From an uncultured Flavobacteriales bacterium (lineage in GTDB: Bacteria > Bacteroidota > Bacteroidia > Flavobacteriales_D > Crocinitomicaceae): a stretch of 64,000 bases of DNA. The position numbers and the translations under genes are program-made. Below are positions 53,528 to 61,650 of the stretch, piece by piece (position 1 is the first letter of the stretch; each line of letters starts with the position of its first letter). Under the pieces are notes generated by a model. It was given only the letters and a program-made list of their open reading frames with translations, was not told where the DNA came from and searched no databases. Location of the stretch: positions 124,001 to 188,000 of the forward strand of contig CAJAII010000020.1 in assembly GCA_903939755.1 (NCBI GenBank), read 5' to 3'.

Positions 53528-54796
53528 TTATTTTAAGAGTGTTTGTTTCCTGTCAGGTCCTACTGAAACCAATGAAATTGGCACATTCAATTCTTTTTCC
53601 AAGTATTCTACGTAATTTTTCAGTTCGATTGGCGCATCATTGTATTGACCTAAGGCTGTCAAATCTTTTTTCCATCCATCCATTTCAATGTAAATTGGCT
53701 TCACATCAAGATCGTTAACATCATATGGAAAATCGGAGATCTTTTCACCATCTATTTCATAATGTGTACAAATCTTAATGGTATCAAATATACTTAGGAC
53801 ATCTGCCTTCATCATGCTTAATTCAGTAACACCATTTATCATAATTGCATACTTAAGCTGAACTAAATCAACCCATCCGCAACGACGAGGTCTTCCGGTT
53901 GTAGAACCAAATTCGCGTCCTTCTTGACGAATACTTTCGCCTACTTCATCTAATAATTCCGTTGGGAAAGGACCGCTACCAACACGTGTGCAGTACGCTT
54001 TGAAAATCCCGATTACGTTTCCAATTTTATTCGGAGCAATGCCTAAACCTGTGCATGTTCCAGCGGTAACGGTATTGGACGAAGTAACAAAAGGATAGGT
54101 ACCAAAATCAATATCAAGCATGGTACCCTGAGCACCTTCTGCTAATATTTTCTTTCCTGCTAATAAGGCCTTGTTCAGGAAATGTTCACTATCAACGGCA
54201 TCCAACGACTTTAATACGTCAATTCCTGCCATCCATTCCTTTTCTAACGCCGGAAGGTCATAATTAAACTCCTCGTAATGAGAAAGCATACCAATGTGTT
54301 TGTCAATTAAGGTTTGGTATTTCTCCTTAAAATTAGGGGAAAAAATATCGCCTACTCGTAAGCCATTTCTCCCTGTTTTATCCATATAGGTGGGACCTAT
54401 TCCTTTTAAGGTAGAGCCAATCTTATTTTTACCTTTTGATATTTCTGAGGCAGCATCAATTAATTTGTGCGTAGGTAAAATTAAATGGGCTTTTTTGGAG
54501 ATGAATAAGCGTTTTTTGAAATCAATATTAAAAGGCGCTAATTTGTCTAATTCGCCTTTAAAAATTATAGGATCTATTACGACTCCATTTCCCACTAAAT
54601 TGAGCACGTTTTCTCTGAAAATGCCTGATGGAATGGTGTGTAGAACGTGCTTGATTCCTTCAAATTCTAAGGTATGACCTGCGTTAGGTCCGCCCTGAAA
54701 TCGAGCTATTATATCGTATTTTGGTGTAAAAACATCAACAATTTTTCCTTTCCCTTCGTCTCCCCATTGAAGGCCTAATAAAACATCAACTTTCAT
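53528..54796 (-). CDS. purA: Adenylosuccinate synthase
   Basis: The 422-residue enzyme has the GTP-binding loop QWGDEGKGKIVD at the N terminus, then GGPNAGHT, STLKGIGPTYMDK and EGAQGTMLDIDFGTYPFVTSS. These carry the IMP, aspartate and Mg ligands of PurA. It makes adenylosuccinate from IMP in AMP synthesis. Confidence 0.97.
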   Translation of the reverse strand: MKVDVLLGLQWGDEGKGKIVDVFTPKYDIIARFQGGPNAGHTLEFEGIKHVLHTIPSGIFRENVLNLVGNGVVIDPIIFKGELDKLAPFNIDFKKRLFISKKAHLILPTHKLIDAASEISKGKNKIGSTLKGIGPTYMDKTGRNGLRVGDIFSPNFKEKYQTLIDKHIGMLSHYEEFNYDLPALEKEWMAGIDVLKSLDAVDSEHFLNKALLAGKKILAEGAQGTMLDIDFGTYPFVTSSNTVTAGTCTGLGIAPNKIGNVIGIFKAYCTRVGSGPFPTELLDEVGESIRQEGREFGSTTGRPRRCGWVDLVQLKYAIMINGVTELSMMKADVLSIFDTIKICTHYEIDGEKISDFPYDVNDLDVKPIYIEMDGWKKDLTALGQYNDAPIELKNYVEYLEKELNVPISLVSVGPDRKQTLLK

Positions 54797-54803
54797 CTGT
54801 AAC

Positions 54804-55133
54804 TTAATTAAAATGATTTTTGGCCAATTCTAATGAACTATAAATACTAAATACTTCGTGAATTTTAGTTATTTCAAAAAGTTTAGTTAGGCCGTCGTTT
54901 GGATTTAATAACACGGTGTCGCCACCATTAATTCTCGATTTTGTCAATATTTTGACCATAAATGCAATGCCACTGGAATTGGTATGCGTAAGCAAAGATA
55001 AATCAAGTATGATTTTCCAATTTTCAATATTTTCAAGTTCATTTCTCATCGGAAGAATATCAGCGTCTGATAAAATTTTTCCTGAAATTGAAAAGCAGGT
55101 AACCTCTGTGGTAGAAATGTTGAATTCGATCAT
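54804..55133 (-). CDS. STAS-domain protein (anti-sigma antagonist-like)
   Basis: The 109-residue single-domain protein matches STAS/SpoIIAA-like folds, with [22 protein letters not shown] (read in parts) holding the Ser pair that is phosphorylated in antagonists (NSSGI instead of DSSGL). No kinase partner is nearby. It overlaps the Fur-family gene by 4 bp and leads into purA after 7 bp. Confidence 0.82.
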   Translation of the reverse strand: MIEFNISTTEVTCFSISGKILSDADILPMRNELENIENWKIILDLSLLTHTNSSGIAFMVKILTKSRINGGDTVLLNPNDGLTKLFEITKIHEVFSIYSSLELAKNHFN

Positions 55134-55564
55134 TTTTTATCTTTTTTTACGCCATAAAAATAAAGCGAGTGATGCTGTATTTCAACATCAAAAATGCTTT
55201 CAATAGTTGTTTTTATTTGTTGTATTCTTGGATCACAAAATTCTTTTACTTCATTGGTATCCGTAAAAATTAAATGATCATGTTGTTTAGAACCATGAGA
55301 TTTTTCAAAATGGGCTAAATTTTTGCCAAATTGGTGCTTGGTAACTAAATTACATGCAAGTAATAAATCAATTGTATTATATAAAGTTGCTCTTGAAACG
55401 CGGTAATTATTGTTTTTCATATTGATGTACAATGTTTCAATATCAAAATGTCCATTATAGTTGTAAATTTCTGATAATATGGCGTAGCGTTCAGGTGTTT
55501 TTCTATGCCCATTTTGTGCTAAATAAGCAGCAAATATTCCTTTTACTTTAAGTTGAAGTTCCAA
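55130..55564 (-). CDS. Fur-family transcriptional regulator
   Basis: The 144-residue protein has a winged helix ([26 protein letters not shown], and [15 protein letters not shown]). The metal-sensing region has KQHDHLIF and HH near residue 130. The two C-x2-C structural zinc motifs of classical Fur are absent: TDTN stands where LDCG is expected, and the C terminus ends YGVKKDKK. The start is TTG 55564. It heads an operon with the STAS protein, purA and the OstA-like gene, so it may sense something other than iron. Confidence 0.88.
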   Translation of the reverse strand: MELQLKVKGIFAAYLAQNGHRKTPERYAILSEIYNYNGHFDIETLYINMKNNNYRVSRATLYNTIDLLLACNLVTKHQFGKNLAHFEKSHGSKQHDHLIFTDTNEVKEFCDPRIQQIKTTIESIFDVEIQHHSLYFYGVKKDKK

Positions 55565-55588
55565 TTATTAAATTATTTCACGTACGTA

Positions 55589-55617
55589 CAAATGTAACTA
55601 TTTCTTTCAAAGTACAA
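55589..55617 (-). promoter_or_regulatory. Promoter of the Fur-STAS-purA unit
   Basis: Read on the minus strand, TTG (55617-55615), an 18-bp spacer and TACATTTG (55596-55589) match the consensus. It faces away from the GT2 promoter in the same intergenic region. A CGTACG palindrome lies just downstream. Confidence 0.6.
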
Positions 55618-55667
55618 TGTTCCTTATTTTTAGTTTTTTGTTCTATTTTTCAATATCGAATTTCTTG

Positions 55668-55697
55668 TTGCTGTTCAATAAAAGATACTTAATTTTG
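55668..55697 (+). promoter_or_regulatory. Promoter of the GT2 gene, at leaderless distance
   Basis: TTG at 55668-55670, exactly 19 bp, then TAATTTTG at 55690-55697. The ATG begins at 55701, which is where transcription would be expected to start, so the mRNA may have no leader. Confidence 0.6.
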
Positions 55698-55700
55698 CAT

Positions 55701-56450
55701 ATGCTTAATGGAAAAAAGATCTGTATCGTATTGCCTGCTTATAATGCTGCAGATACATTGGAAATGACCTACAATGAGATTCCTTTTGATATTGTGGATG
55801 AAGTTGTTTTGGTGGATGATGCAAGTAAAGATGCGACTACCGAACTCGGCAAAAAACTGGGGATAAAACATTTGATTCGTCATGAAAAAAACAGGGGGTA
55901 TGGTGGTAATCAAAAATCGTGTTATCAAAAAGCGTTGTCCCTTAACGCTGACATTATTATTATGTTGCACCCAGATTATCAATATACGCCTAAGTTAATT
56001 TATGCTATGTCATCTGTGATTGCTTTTGATGTGTATCCCGTTGTTATGGGTTCAAGGATATTGGGAAAAGGGGCGAGGAAAGGAGGAATGCCTTTGTATA
56101 AATACATTGCGAATCGTTGCTTAACCTTGGGACAAAATATCTTGATGGGACAAAAGCTTTCGGAATATCATACCGGATACCGTGCTTTCTCTAAAGAAAT
56201 TTTTGATAATATTGATATTGAAAGAAATTCTGATGACTTCATTTTCGATAATCAAATGCTGGCTCAAATATTTTATGCAGGTTTTGAAATTGGAGAAATT
56301 ACCTGTCCTACAAAATATTTTGAAGAGGCTTCTTCTATCAATTTTAGTAGGTCGGTGCAATATGGTCTTGGCGTTGTTGGTGTTTCTATCAGTTATCGTT
56401 TGGCACGTTGGGGCCTTACTAAGCCAAGCATTTTTCTCCCAAAAAAGTAA
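55701..56450 (+). CDS. GT2-family glycosyltransferase (DPM1-like, soluble)
   Basis: The 249-residue protein starts at ATG 55701, just after the promoter; the reading from 55617 would begin upstream of that promoter. It has CIVLPAYNAADTL, VDDASKDAT, NRGYGGNQKSCYQKAL and the acidic MLHPDYQY in place of the usual DxD, then SEYHTGYRAFS. There are no membrane helices, so it differs from the ArnC-like GT2 at 5047. Such enzymes often act in Bacteroidota cell-surface glycan synthesis. Sugar and acceptor are unknown. Confidence 0.88.
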   Translation: MLNGKKICIVLPAYNAADTLEMTYNEIPFDIVDEVVLVDDASKDATTELGKKLGIKHLIRHEKNRGYGGNQKSCYQKALSLNADIIIMLHPDYQYTPKLIYAMSSVIAFDVYPVVMGSRILGKGARKGGMPLYKYIANRCLTLGQNILMGQKLSEYHTGYRAFSKEIFDNIDIERNSDDFIFDNQMLAQIFYAGFEIGEITCPTKYFEEASSINFSRSVQYGLGVVGVSISYRLARWGLTKPSIFLPKK

Positions 56451-56478
56451 TTCACACACTTAATTTAATTTGCAGCAT

Positions 56479-58161
56479 ATGTCTGATGATAAAAAAGTAA
56501 TTTTTTCTATGGTAGGGGTTTCTAAAGCTACGCCTCAAGGAAAACAAATTATAAAAAACATTTACCTCTCTTTCTTTTATGGAGCTAAAATTGGAATTAT
56601 TGGTTTAAATGGTTCTGGAAAATCAACAGTAATGAAAATTATTGCTGGTTTAGATCAAGCCTTTCAAGGTGATGTCGTTTTTTCTCCTGGTTATACAGTT
56701 GGTTATTTACCCCAAGAACCAGAACTTGATCCAACTAAAACAGTGAAAGATGTGGTGCTTGAAGGGGCAAGCGAAACGGTTAATGTCCTAAAAGAATACG
56801 AGGAAATTAATGCTTCATTCATGGATGAAGAGGTCTTGAATGATCCTGATAAGATGGATAAATTAATCGCAAGACAAGGAGAGGTTCAAGATAAAATTGA
56901 TGCCTTGGATGCTTGGGAGTTAGATAATAAATTGGAAAGGGCGATGGATGCATTGCGCTGTCCTCCTGATGATCAATTGATTGCAACACTTTCCGGTGGA
57001 GAAAAAAGACGGGTGGCGCTGTGCCGTTTGTTACTTCAAAACCCTGATATCTTGTTATTAGATGAACCTACGAATCACTTGGATGCCGAATCAATTGATT
57101 GGCTTGAACAGCATTTACAACAATACGCTGGGACTGTGATTGCCGTTACCCACGACCGTTATTTTTTAGATAATGTGGCAGGTTGGATTTTAGAATTGGA
57201 TAGGGGGGAAGGCATTCCTTGGAAAGGAAATTATACGTCGTGGTTAGAACAAAAGTCGAATCGTTTGAAAGACGAGGAGAAATCAGAGTCTAAACGTCAA
57301 AAAATGTTGCTCCGTGAGTTAGATTGGGTTCGGATGAATCCAAAAGCACGACAAGCGAAAAGTAAGGCGAGGCTTCAGAATTATGATAAAATGCTTTCGG
57401 AAGATGTTCAAGCCAAAGAAGCAATGCTTGAAATGCCCATTCCAAATGGACCTCGTTTGGGGAATAACGTAATCGAAGCGGCACATGTAGCTAAATCGTT
57501 TGGGGATAAATTATTGTATGATGATTTGAATTTTAGTTTGCCACCTGCAGGAATTGTTGGGATTATTGGACCAAACGGTGCAGGAAAAACAACCATCTTC
57601 AAAATGATTATGGACGAATTAGACGTTGATGCTGGAGAATTTAAGGTGGGTGAAACAGTAAAAATTGGGTATGTTGACCAATCACATAAGGATGTCAATC
57701 CAGAAAAAACAGTCTTTGATGTGGTTTCTAATGGCTTGGAATACGTGGAGGTTGGAAATCAGAAAATAAATTCTAGGGCATATTTGTCGAAATTTAACTT
57801 TAGCGGATCGGACCAAAATAAGAAGGTTGGAATTCTATCTGGTGGAGAGCGTAACCGCTTGCATTTAGCGATGACCTTAAAAACAGAAGCAAATGTGCTC
57901 TTGTTGGATGAACCTACCAATGATATCGATATTAATACCTTGCGTGCATTAGAGGAAGGAATTCAAAATTTCGCCGGTTGTGCCGTTGTCATTTCTCACG
58001 ATCGTTGGTTTTTAGATCGAATTTGTACGCATATATTAGCTTTCGAAGGTGATTCAAAGGTCTATTGGTACGAAGGTTCTTATTCTGAATACGAAGAAAA
58101 TCGTAAAAAACGATTGGGAGATGCCGGTCCAAAAAGAATTAAATACCGAAAAATCGTATAA
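56479..58161 (+). CDS. ettA: Energy-dependent translational throttle protein EttA
   Basis: The 560-residue ABC-F protein has two ATPase domains: Walker A GLNGSGKST and GPNGAGKTT, signatures LSGGEKRR and LSGGERNR, both with LLLDEPTN. The linker WVRMNPKARQAKSKARLQNYD is specific to EttA. The start is ATG 56479; a TTG at 56470 adds three residues. It gates the ribosome's first elongation steps in response to the ATP/ADP ratio. A TAATTTG variant of the -7 element lies at 56466-56472. Confidence 0.95.
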   Translation: MSDDKKVIFSMVGVSKATPQGKQIIKNIYLSFFYGAKIGIIGLNGSGKSTVMKIIAGLDQAFQGDVVFSPGYTVGYLPQEPELDPTKTVKDVVLEGASETVNVLKEYEEINASFMDEEVLNDPDKMDKLIARQGEVQDKIDALDAWELDNKLERAMDALRCPPDDQLIATLSGGEKRRVALCRLLLQNPDILLLDEPTNHLDAESIDWLEQHLQQYAGTVIAVTHDRYFLDNVAGWILELDRGEGIPWKGNYTSWLEQKSNRLKDEEKSESKRQKMLLRELDWVRMNPKARQAKSKARLQNYDKMLSEDVQAKEAMLEMPIPNGPRLGNNVIEAAHVAKSFGDKLLYDDLNFSLPPAGIVGIIGPNGAGKTTIFKMIMDELDVDAGEFKVGETVKIGYVDQSHKDVNPEKTVFDVVSNGLEYVEVGNQKINSRAYLSKFNFSGSDQNKKVGILSGGERNRLHLAMTLKTEANVLLLDEPTNDIDINTLRALEEGIQNFAGCAVVISHDRWFLDRICTHILAFEGDSKVYWYEGSYSEYEENRKKRLGDAGPKRIKYRKIV

Positions 58162-59226
58162 TTAAACCGGGATCGATTTTCTTCGGTTTCGACGTTTTTT
58201 TAATTTTAATTTCAATCCTAGCGGAAGCTGCAAATAGAGCTTTAGCAAGAAAGGTCGGTATAGAAACGCTAAAATTTGATATGCGGAAAAACGAATACTA
58301 CTGGATTTTTTTTCTGCTATGTCCTCATAGCTAAAGGATTTAAGCTGATTTTGGCATTGCCCTTCTATAATTCGCAGGTCTTTTTCGGATAAAAATGCCT
58401 TGTATTGTCCTATCTTCGATTCGTCTAGCGGGGTACGAATACCAGTATGAAAACGCAATAGCTTATCCGTAAAATCAGCTTCAATTAAATGTTTTTTACT
58501 CATCACAAATTTTTCAAAAACGCCGGTGGTTTCTTTCATCTTGGAATCATAGTCAAGGGATAAAAAAGTACAAATTTTTTGAAGTGCTGTTTCTGTGCTA
58601 CGAATTAAGTCCTCAAATTTGATAATTAGGCGTTTGTTTTCAGGAAGGGTAAGCATTCTCGAGTAAGCACCTTTCCAGATGGCTGTTAAGAAAAATGGAT
58701 GCTTATTCCAATTTAATTTACGGATACTTTTGGATACAATGTTGTCGCGAACGTCTCTTGTCAAAAGTAGGAACTTGGCGCTTGGGAATAATTGTTGAAT
58801 GGCAGTAAGGTGATACACATACTTAATTTGCTTGTCCACGATCACGCGAACGGTTGATTTATTCTTTTGATCGGATTCATAAAAATTGAGGTAGCTAATC
58901 TTTACGATTCGCTCATAGGTCAATAGGGCTTTATTTGCCAATAATTCCGAATGGAAAGTAGCTCTTTGGGTGAAATATAGCGCCATGTTCTTATCTGCTA
59001 ATAAGAAAAAATCATCGACATAGGAGGAAATATCTTCGTCTGTCCAAGTTACTATTTTATGGTAGTTAGGATATAAATACAGCGCAAACGGTTCTTCGGA
59101 AGGCGAAATAATTTCAGGATGTAAATTCAACATCAAACTTAGTAGTGAACTACCTGTCCGTTCGGTACATAAAATAAAATGAATGCTTATATCATCTAAT
59201 GATTTCGCATCGTATACTGTAGACAT
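58162..59226 (-). CDS. Sulfotransferase-family protein 1
   Basis: The 354-residue protein starts at ATG 59226 (the longer reading adds an unrelated 14 residues). The 5'-phosphosulfate loop is FILCTERTGSSLLSLML near the N terminus. The 3'-phosphate-binding segment LLLTRDVRDNIVSKS lies near residue 180. Further on, IKFEDLIRS and FLSLDY match PAPS-dependent transferases. The C terminus is basic. The acceptor, perhaps a surface glycan or lipid, is unknown. It converges with ettA with no gap. Confidence 0.85.
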   Translation of the reverse strand: MSTVYDAKSLDDISIHFILCTERTGSSLLSLMLNLHPEIISPSEEPFALYLYPNYHKIVTWTDEDISSYVDDFFLLADKNMALYFTQRATFHSELLANKALLTYERIVKISYLNFYESDQKNKSTVRVIVDKQIKYVYHLTAIQQLFPSAKFLLLTRDVRDNIVSKSIRKLNWNKHPFFLTAIWKGAYSRMLTLPENKRLIIKFEDLIRSTETALQKICTFLSLDYDSKMKETTGVFEKFVMSKKHLIEADFTDKLLRFHTGIRTPLDESKIGQYKAFLSEKDLRIIEGQCQNQLKSFSYEDIAEKKSSSIRFSAYQILAFLYRPFLLKLYLQLPLGLKLKLKKRRNRRKSIPV

Positions 59227-59420
59227 ATTGAATATTGTAGATTGTTGAATCGTCTTGCAAAATACCAATAAAATAGGAATCTTTTAAGTTGTTAGTGGAT
59301 TTAGTGCTGGGATTTTACGTTTATGGATCTTATGTAACCATTCAATCATATTTCATTCTGAAAAAAGTGATATGCAAGGGTAATACATTTAATTCAAATA
59401 AACACCTATAATCAAGTAAC

Positions 59421-60206
59421 ATGAATCTCCCTATTCTTCTACTTTCTATGTGCCTTGTTGGTTCATTAGTAGCACAAAATTCGCCCGCCTTGAATCAAAA
59501 AACGGCTGTTTTGATCATCGGTATGGAGGCGCAAGATGGAGTCGTTGAGTCATTCGATGGCTATGCCAACTTGCTTACTAGTAAGGGAATCTTTGTGTAC
59601 AAATTCTATTATCCTAAAGCCAGTTGGGAGGATATTGTTCCGCTTGCTAATAAATGTTCTTTTCTACTTTATTCTGGACATGGTTGTTCAAATTGTGGCT
59701 TGGATAATGAATATGGGGGAATGGTTATTAACGATTTTGTTTCTGCTCAAGCTATCGTAAATGATTTGCATTTTGAAAATTATCCTATCATTATTTATAA
59801 CCATGCTTGTGGTTCAGCTGGTACTTCTTCATCTGATCCAAATGAGATTGGCGTGAAAGAGGCGATTAATCGAATTACGGATACAGCTTTACCTTTTTTT
59901 ATGTCCGGAGCTGCTGCTTATTTTGCAACGAATTATTATGGCGGTCCTGAAGAAATCCTCGAGGCAATTTTTGAAGGAAAGTCAGCTACGGAATTATTTA
60001 AAGTGCAAATTCAGTATGGAGATCATGTCGTTAATAATAAGCCGATTGTAAATAGTCCCTATTTCAATAATTGTAACTTAGGAGTTTCTTGCACAAAGGA
60101 ATTAGTGAACAATTCAAATTCAACGGTAAAAATAGATTATAATTTTGCCTATATCGCACCACCTGGATTCAGATTTGTAACGATAGAACCAGTCGCCAAA
60201 AACTGA
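59421..60206 (+). CDS. Secreted caspase-like cysteine protease candidate
   Basis: The 261-residue protein has a signal peptide (MNLPILLLSMCLVGSLVAQ). A caspase/gingipain-type core is suggested by strand LIIGME, then FLLYSGHGCSN with His87 and IIIYNHACGSAG with Cys130. The His-Gly and Cys separation and the surrounding strands fit clan CD peptidases. A hydrophobic FFMSGAAAYFATNYYGGPEEIL segment is like the later part of that fold. The extra Cys pair CSNC next to the active His is unusual. It lacks a T9SS sorting domain. The activity is an inference from the motifs. Confidence 0.68.
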   Translation: MNLPILLLSMCLVGSLVAQNSPALNQKTAVLIIGMEAQDGVVESFDGYANLLTSKGIFVYKFYYPKASWEDIVPLANKCSFLLYSGHGCSNCGLDNEYGGMVINDFVSAQAIVNDLHFENYPIIIYNHACGSAGTSSSDPNEIGVKEAINRITDTALPFFMSGAAAYFATNYYGGPEEILEAIFEGKSATELFKVQIQYGDHVVNNKPIVNSPYFNNCNLGVSCTKELVNNSNSTVKIDYNFAYIAPPGFRFVTIEPVAKN

Positions 60207-60327
60207 TTGGATAGACTGGGTTTATAAATCGTTATTTATTAGATGTTTAATAAAATAGGTACATTAGTACATCCATTTAATTAAAATAGGAATCACTTTT
60301 TTAGAACTACTCAAAAAATCCTTCATT

Positions 60328-61155
60328 ATGAAATCAAAGATTTTTAACGTCATTATACTGTTAACATCAGCATTGCTAACAGCCTGTAACGAAAGTACTG
60401 CACAAGAAACATCTTTGTTAAAAAATCCGACTGACGATACGACTTCAATTTCAGCGCATTCCATCATTAATCAGGAAGGAATGCTTGTAAAAACAAGATT
60501 CAATGTTCCTGAAGGATTTAAAAGACTTGAAGCTGCACCGAATTCTTGGGAATCGTTCCTCCAAAATCTTCCGTTAAAATTACACGGTTCTCAAGTAAAA
60601 CATTATAATGGAACTCTTAAATTAAACACTTCGGCCTACCTAGCTGTCGTTGATTTACCAATTGGAACTAAAGACCTTCATCAATGCGCTGATGCGATAA
60701 TGAGGCTTAGGGCTGATTATTTTAATGCTCAGGAAAGATACAGTGAAATTGAATTTTTGTTTGTGAGCGGCAAAAAATCCAATTACAAAACATGGCTTGG
60801 CTCACGTCTTCCAAACGCAAAGAATTATTGGGCGTATTTAGAGAATGTTTTCAATTTTGCAAGTACTTTATCATTGAATAAACAATTGATTCATGTCGAG
60901 ATAGATCAACTTCAGATTGGGGACGTATTTATTAAAGGGGGAAGTCCTGGACATGCGGTGATTGTTGTTGATAAATGCACAAATGCAAAAGGAGAAGTTA
61001 AGTTTATGTTAGCTCAAAGCTATATGCCAGCTCAAGAAACACAAATTCTTGTAAATCCAGCAACTCCTGAAAATCCATGGTATGATTTGAATTTTGGAGA
61101 CTACTTATACAGCGCTGAATATACCTTCACAAAAGATCAACTGAAAAGATTCTAA
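60328..61155 (+). CDS. DUF4846 lipoprotein, possible NlpC/P60-like fold
   Basis: The 275-residue protein has a lipoprotein signal (LLTAC, Cys20). It matches the pattern I recall for DUF4846: RFNVPEGFKRLEAAPNSW, LPLKLHGSQVKHYNG, HQCADAIMRLRADYF, and IGDVFIKGGSPGHAVIVVD. The order Cys120 in QCADAIMR, then GDVF, then His209 in GHAVIVVD resembles the Cys-His layout of NlpC/P60 peptidases. That fold assignment is my inference. Confidence 0.82.
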   Translation: MKSKIFNVIILLTSALLTACNESTAQETSLLKNPTDDTTSISAHSIINQEGMLVKTRFNVPEGFKRLEAAPNSWESFLQNLPLKLHGSQVKHYNGTLKLNTSAYLAVVDLPIGTKDLHQCADAIMRLRADYFNAQERYSEIEFLFVSGKKSNYKTWLGSRLPNAKNYWAYLENVFNFASTLSLNKQLIHVEIDQLQIGDVFIKGGSPGHAVIVVDKCTNAKGEVKFMLAQSYMPAQETQILVNPATPENPWYDLNFGDYLYSAEYTFTKDQLKRF

Positions 61156-61229
61156 TGTAATAAATAGTTAAATCAAATGATCAATAAGTGGTTAAAGATA
61201 CGTGCAATTTTATCTCAATTCTTTTCATC

Positions 61230-61460
61230 TTATTTTTTGCCACAGTCTAGCATTCGTTGCAATTGATCCACGGAAGACACCTCTTTATCGATCCAAGCGC
61301 ATTCCTTGGCTTTTAATTCTTGTTCTTCTTTTGATAACTCAAATGCATCCGTAATAGCAGTTTTTATATCCATGCATTCGCAAAAGTCTCTTTTGTTTTC
61401 ACACGAACTTTGAGTAAGAAGCAAAACCGTTAAGAATAAATAATAGCTGTATTTTTTCAT
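61230..61460 (-). CDS. Small C-x-C lipoprotein D
   Basis: The 76-residue protein has a lipoprotein signal (LTQSSC, Cys20) and FCECMDIKTAITDAF, AKECAWIDK and MLDCGKK. The first motif matches the C-[DNE]-C-x-D pattern of the three genes at 44.7-45.8 kb; the closing CPSY is reduced to DCG. It converges with the DUF4846 gene. The 190 bp upstream (61461-61650) hold an 8-bp inverted repeat, gtctattt/aaatagac, but no gene. Confidence 0.7.
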   Translation of the reverse strand: MKKYSYYLFLTVLLLTQSSCENKRDFCECMDIKTAITDAFELSKEEQELKAKECAWIDKEVSSVDQLQRMLDCGKK

Positions 61461-61650
61461 CGTTAAATTTTAATTCTAATTACTCACTCTTATTTTTATT
61501 TGCTGAAATTAAGAAAACAACTTGAAAATAAATGAAATAGCGAAGTACTTTTTTTTTAATCGTCTATTTTATTTTGTCCTATTTGTGATAAATAGACAAA
61601 GTATTTTTCAATAGTTGAAAGTGTAATTGTATCACTGCTAATTTGATTTT

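Noticed and set aside
61562-61597. Inverted repeat gtctattt/aaatagac between the small lipoprotein and the sulfotransferase, considered as a terminator.
   Set aside because: The stem is short and AT-rich, with a long loop and no T-run after it.
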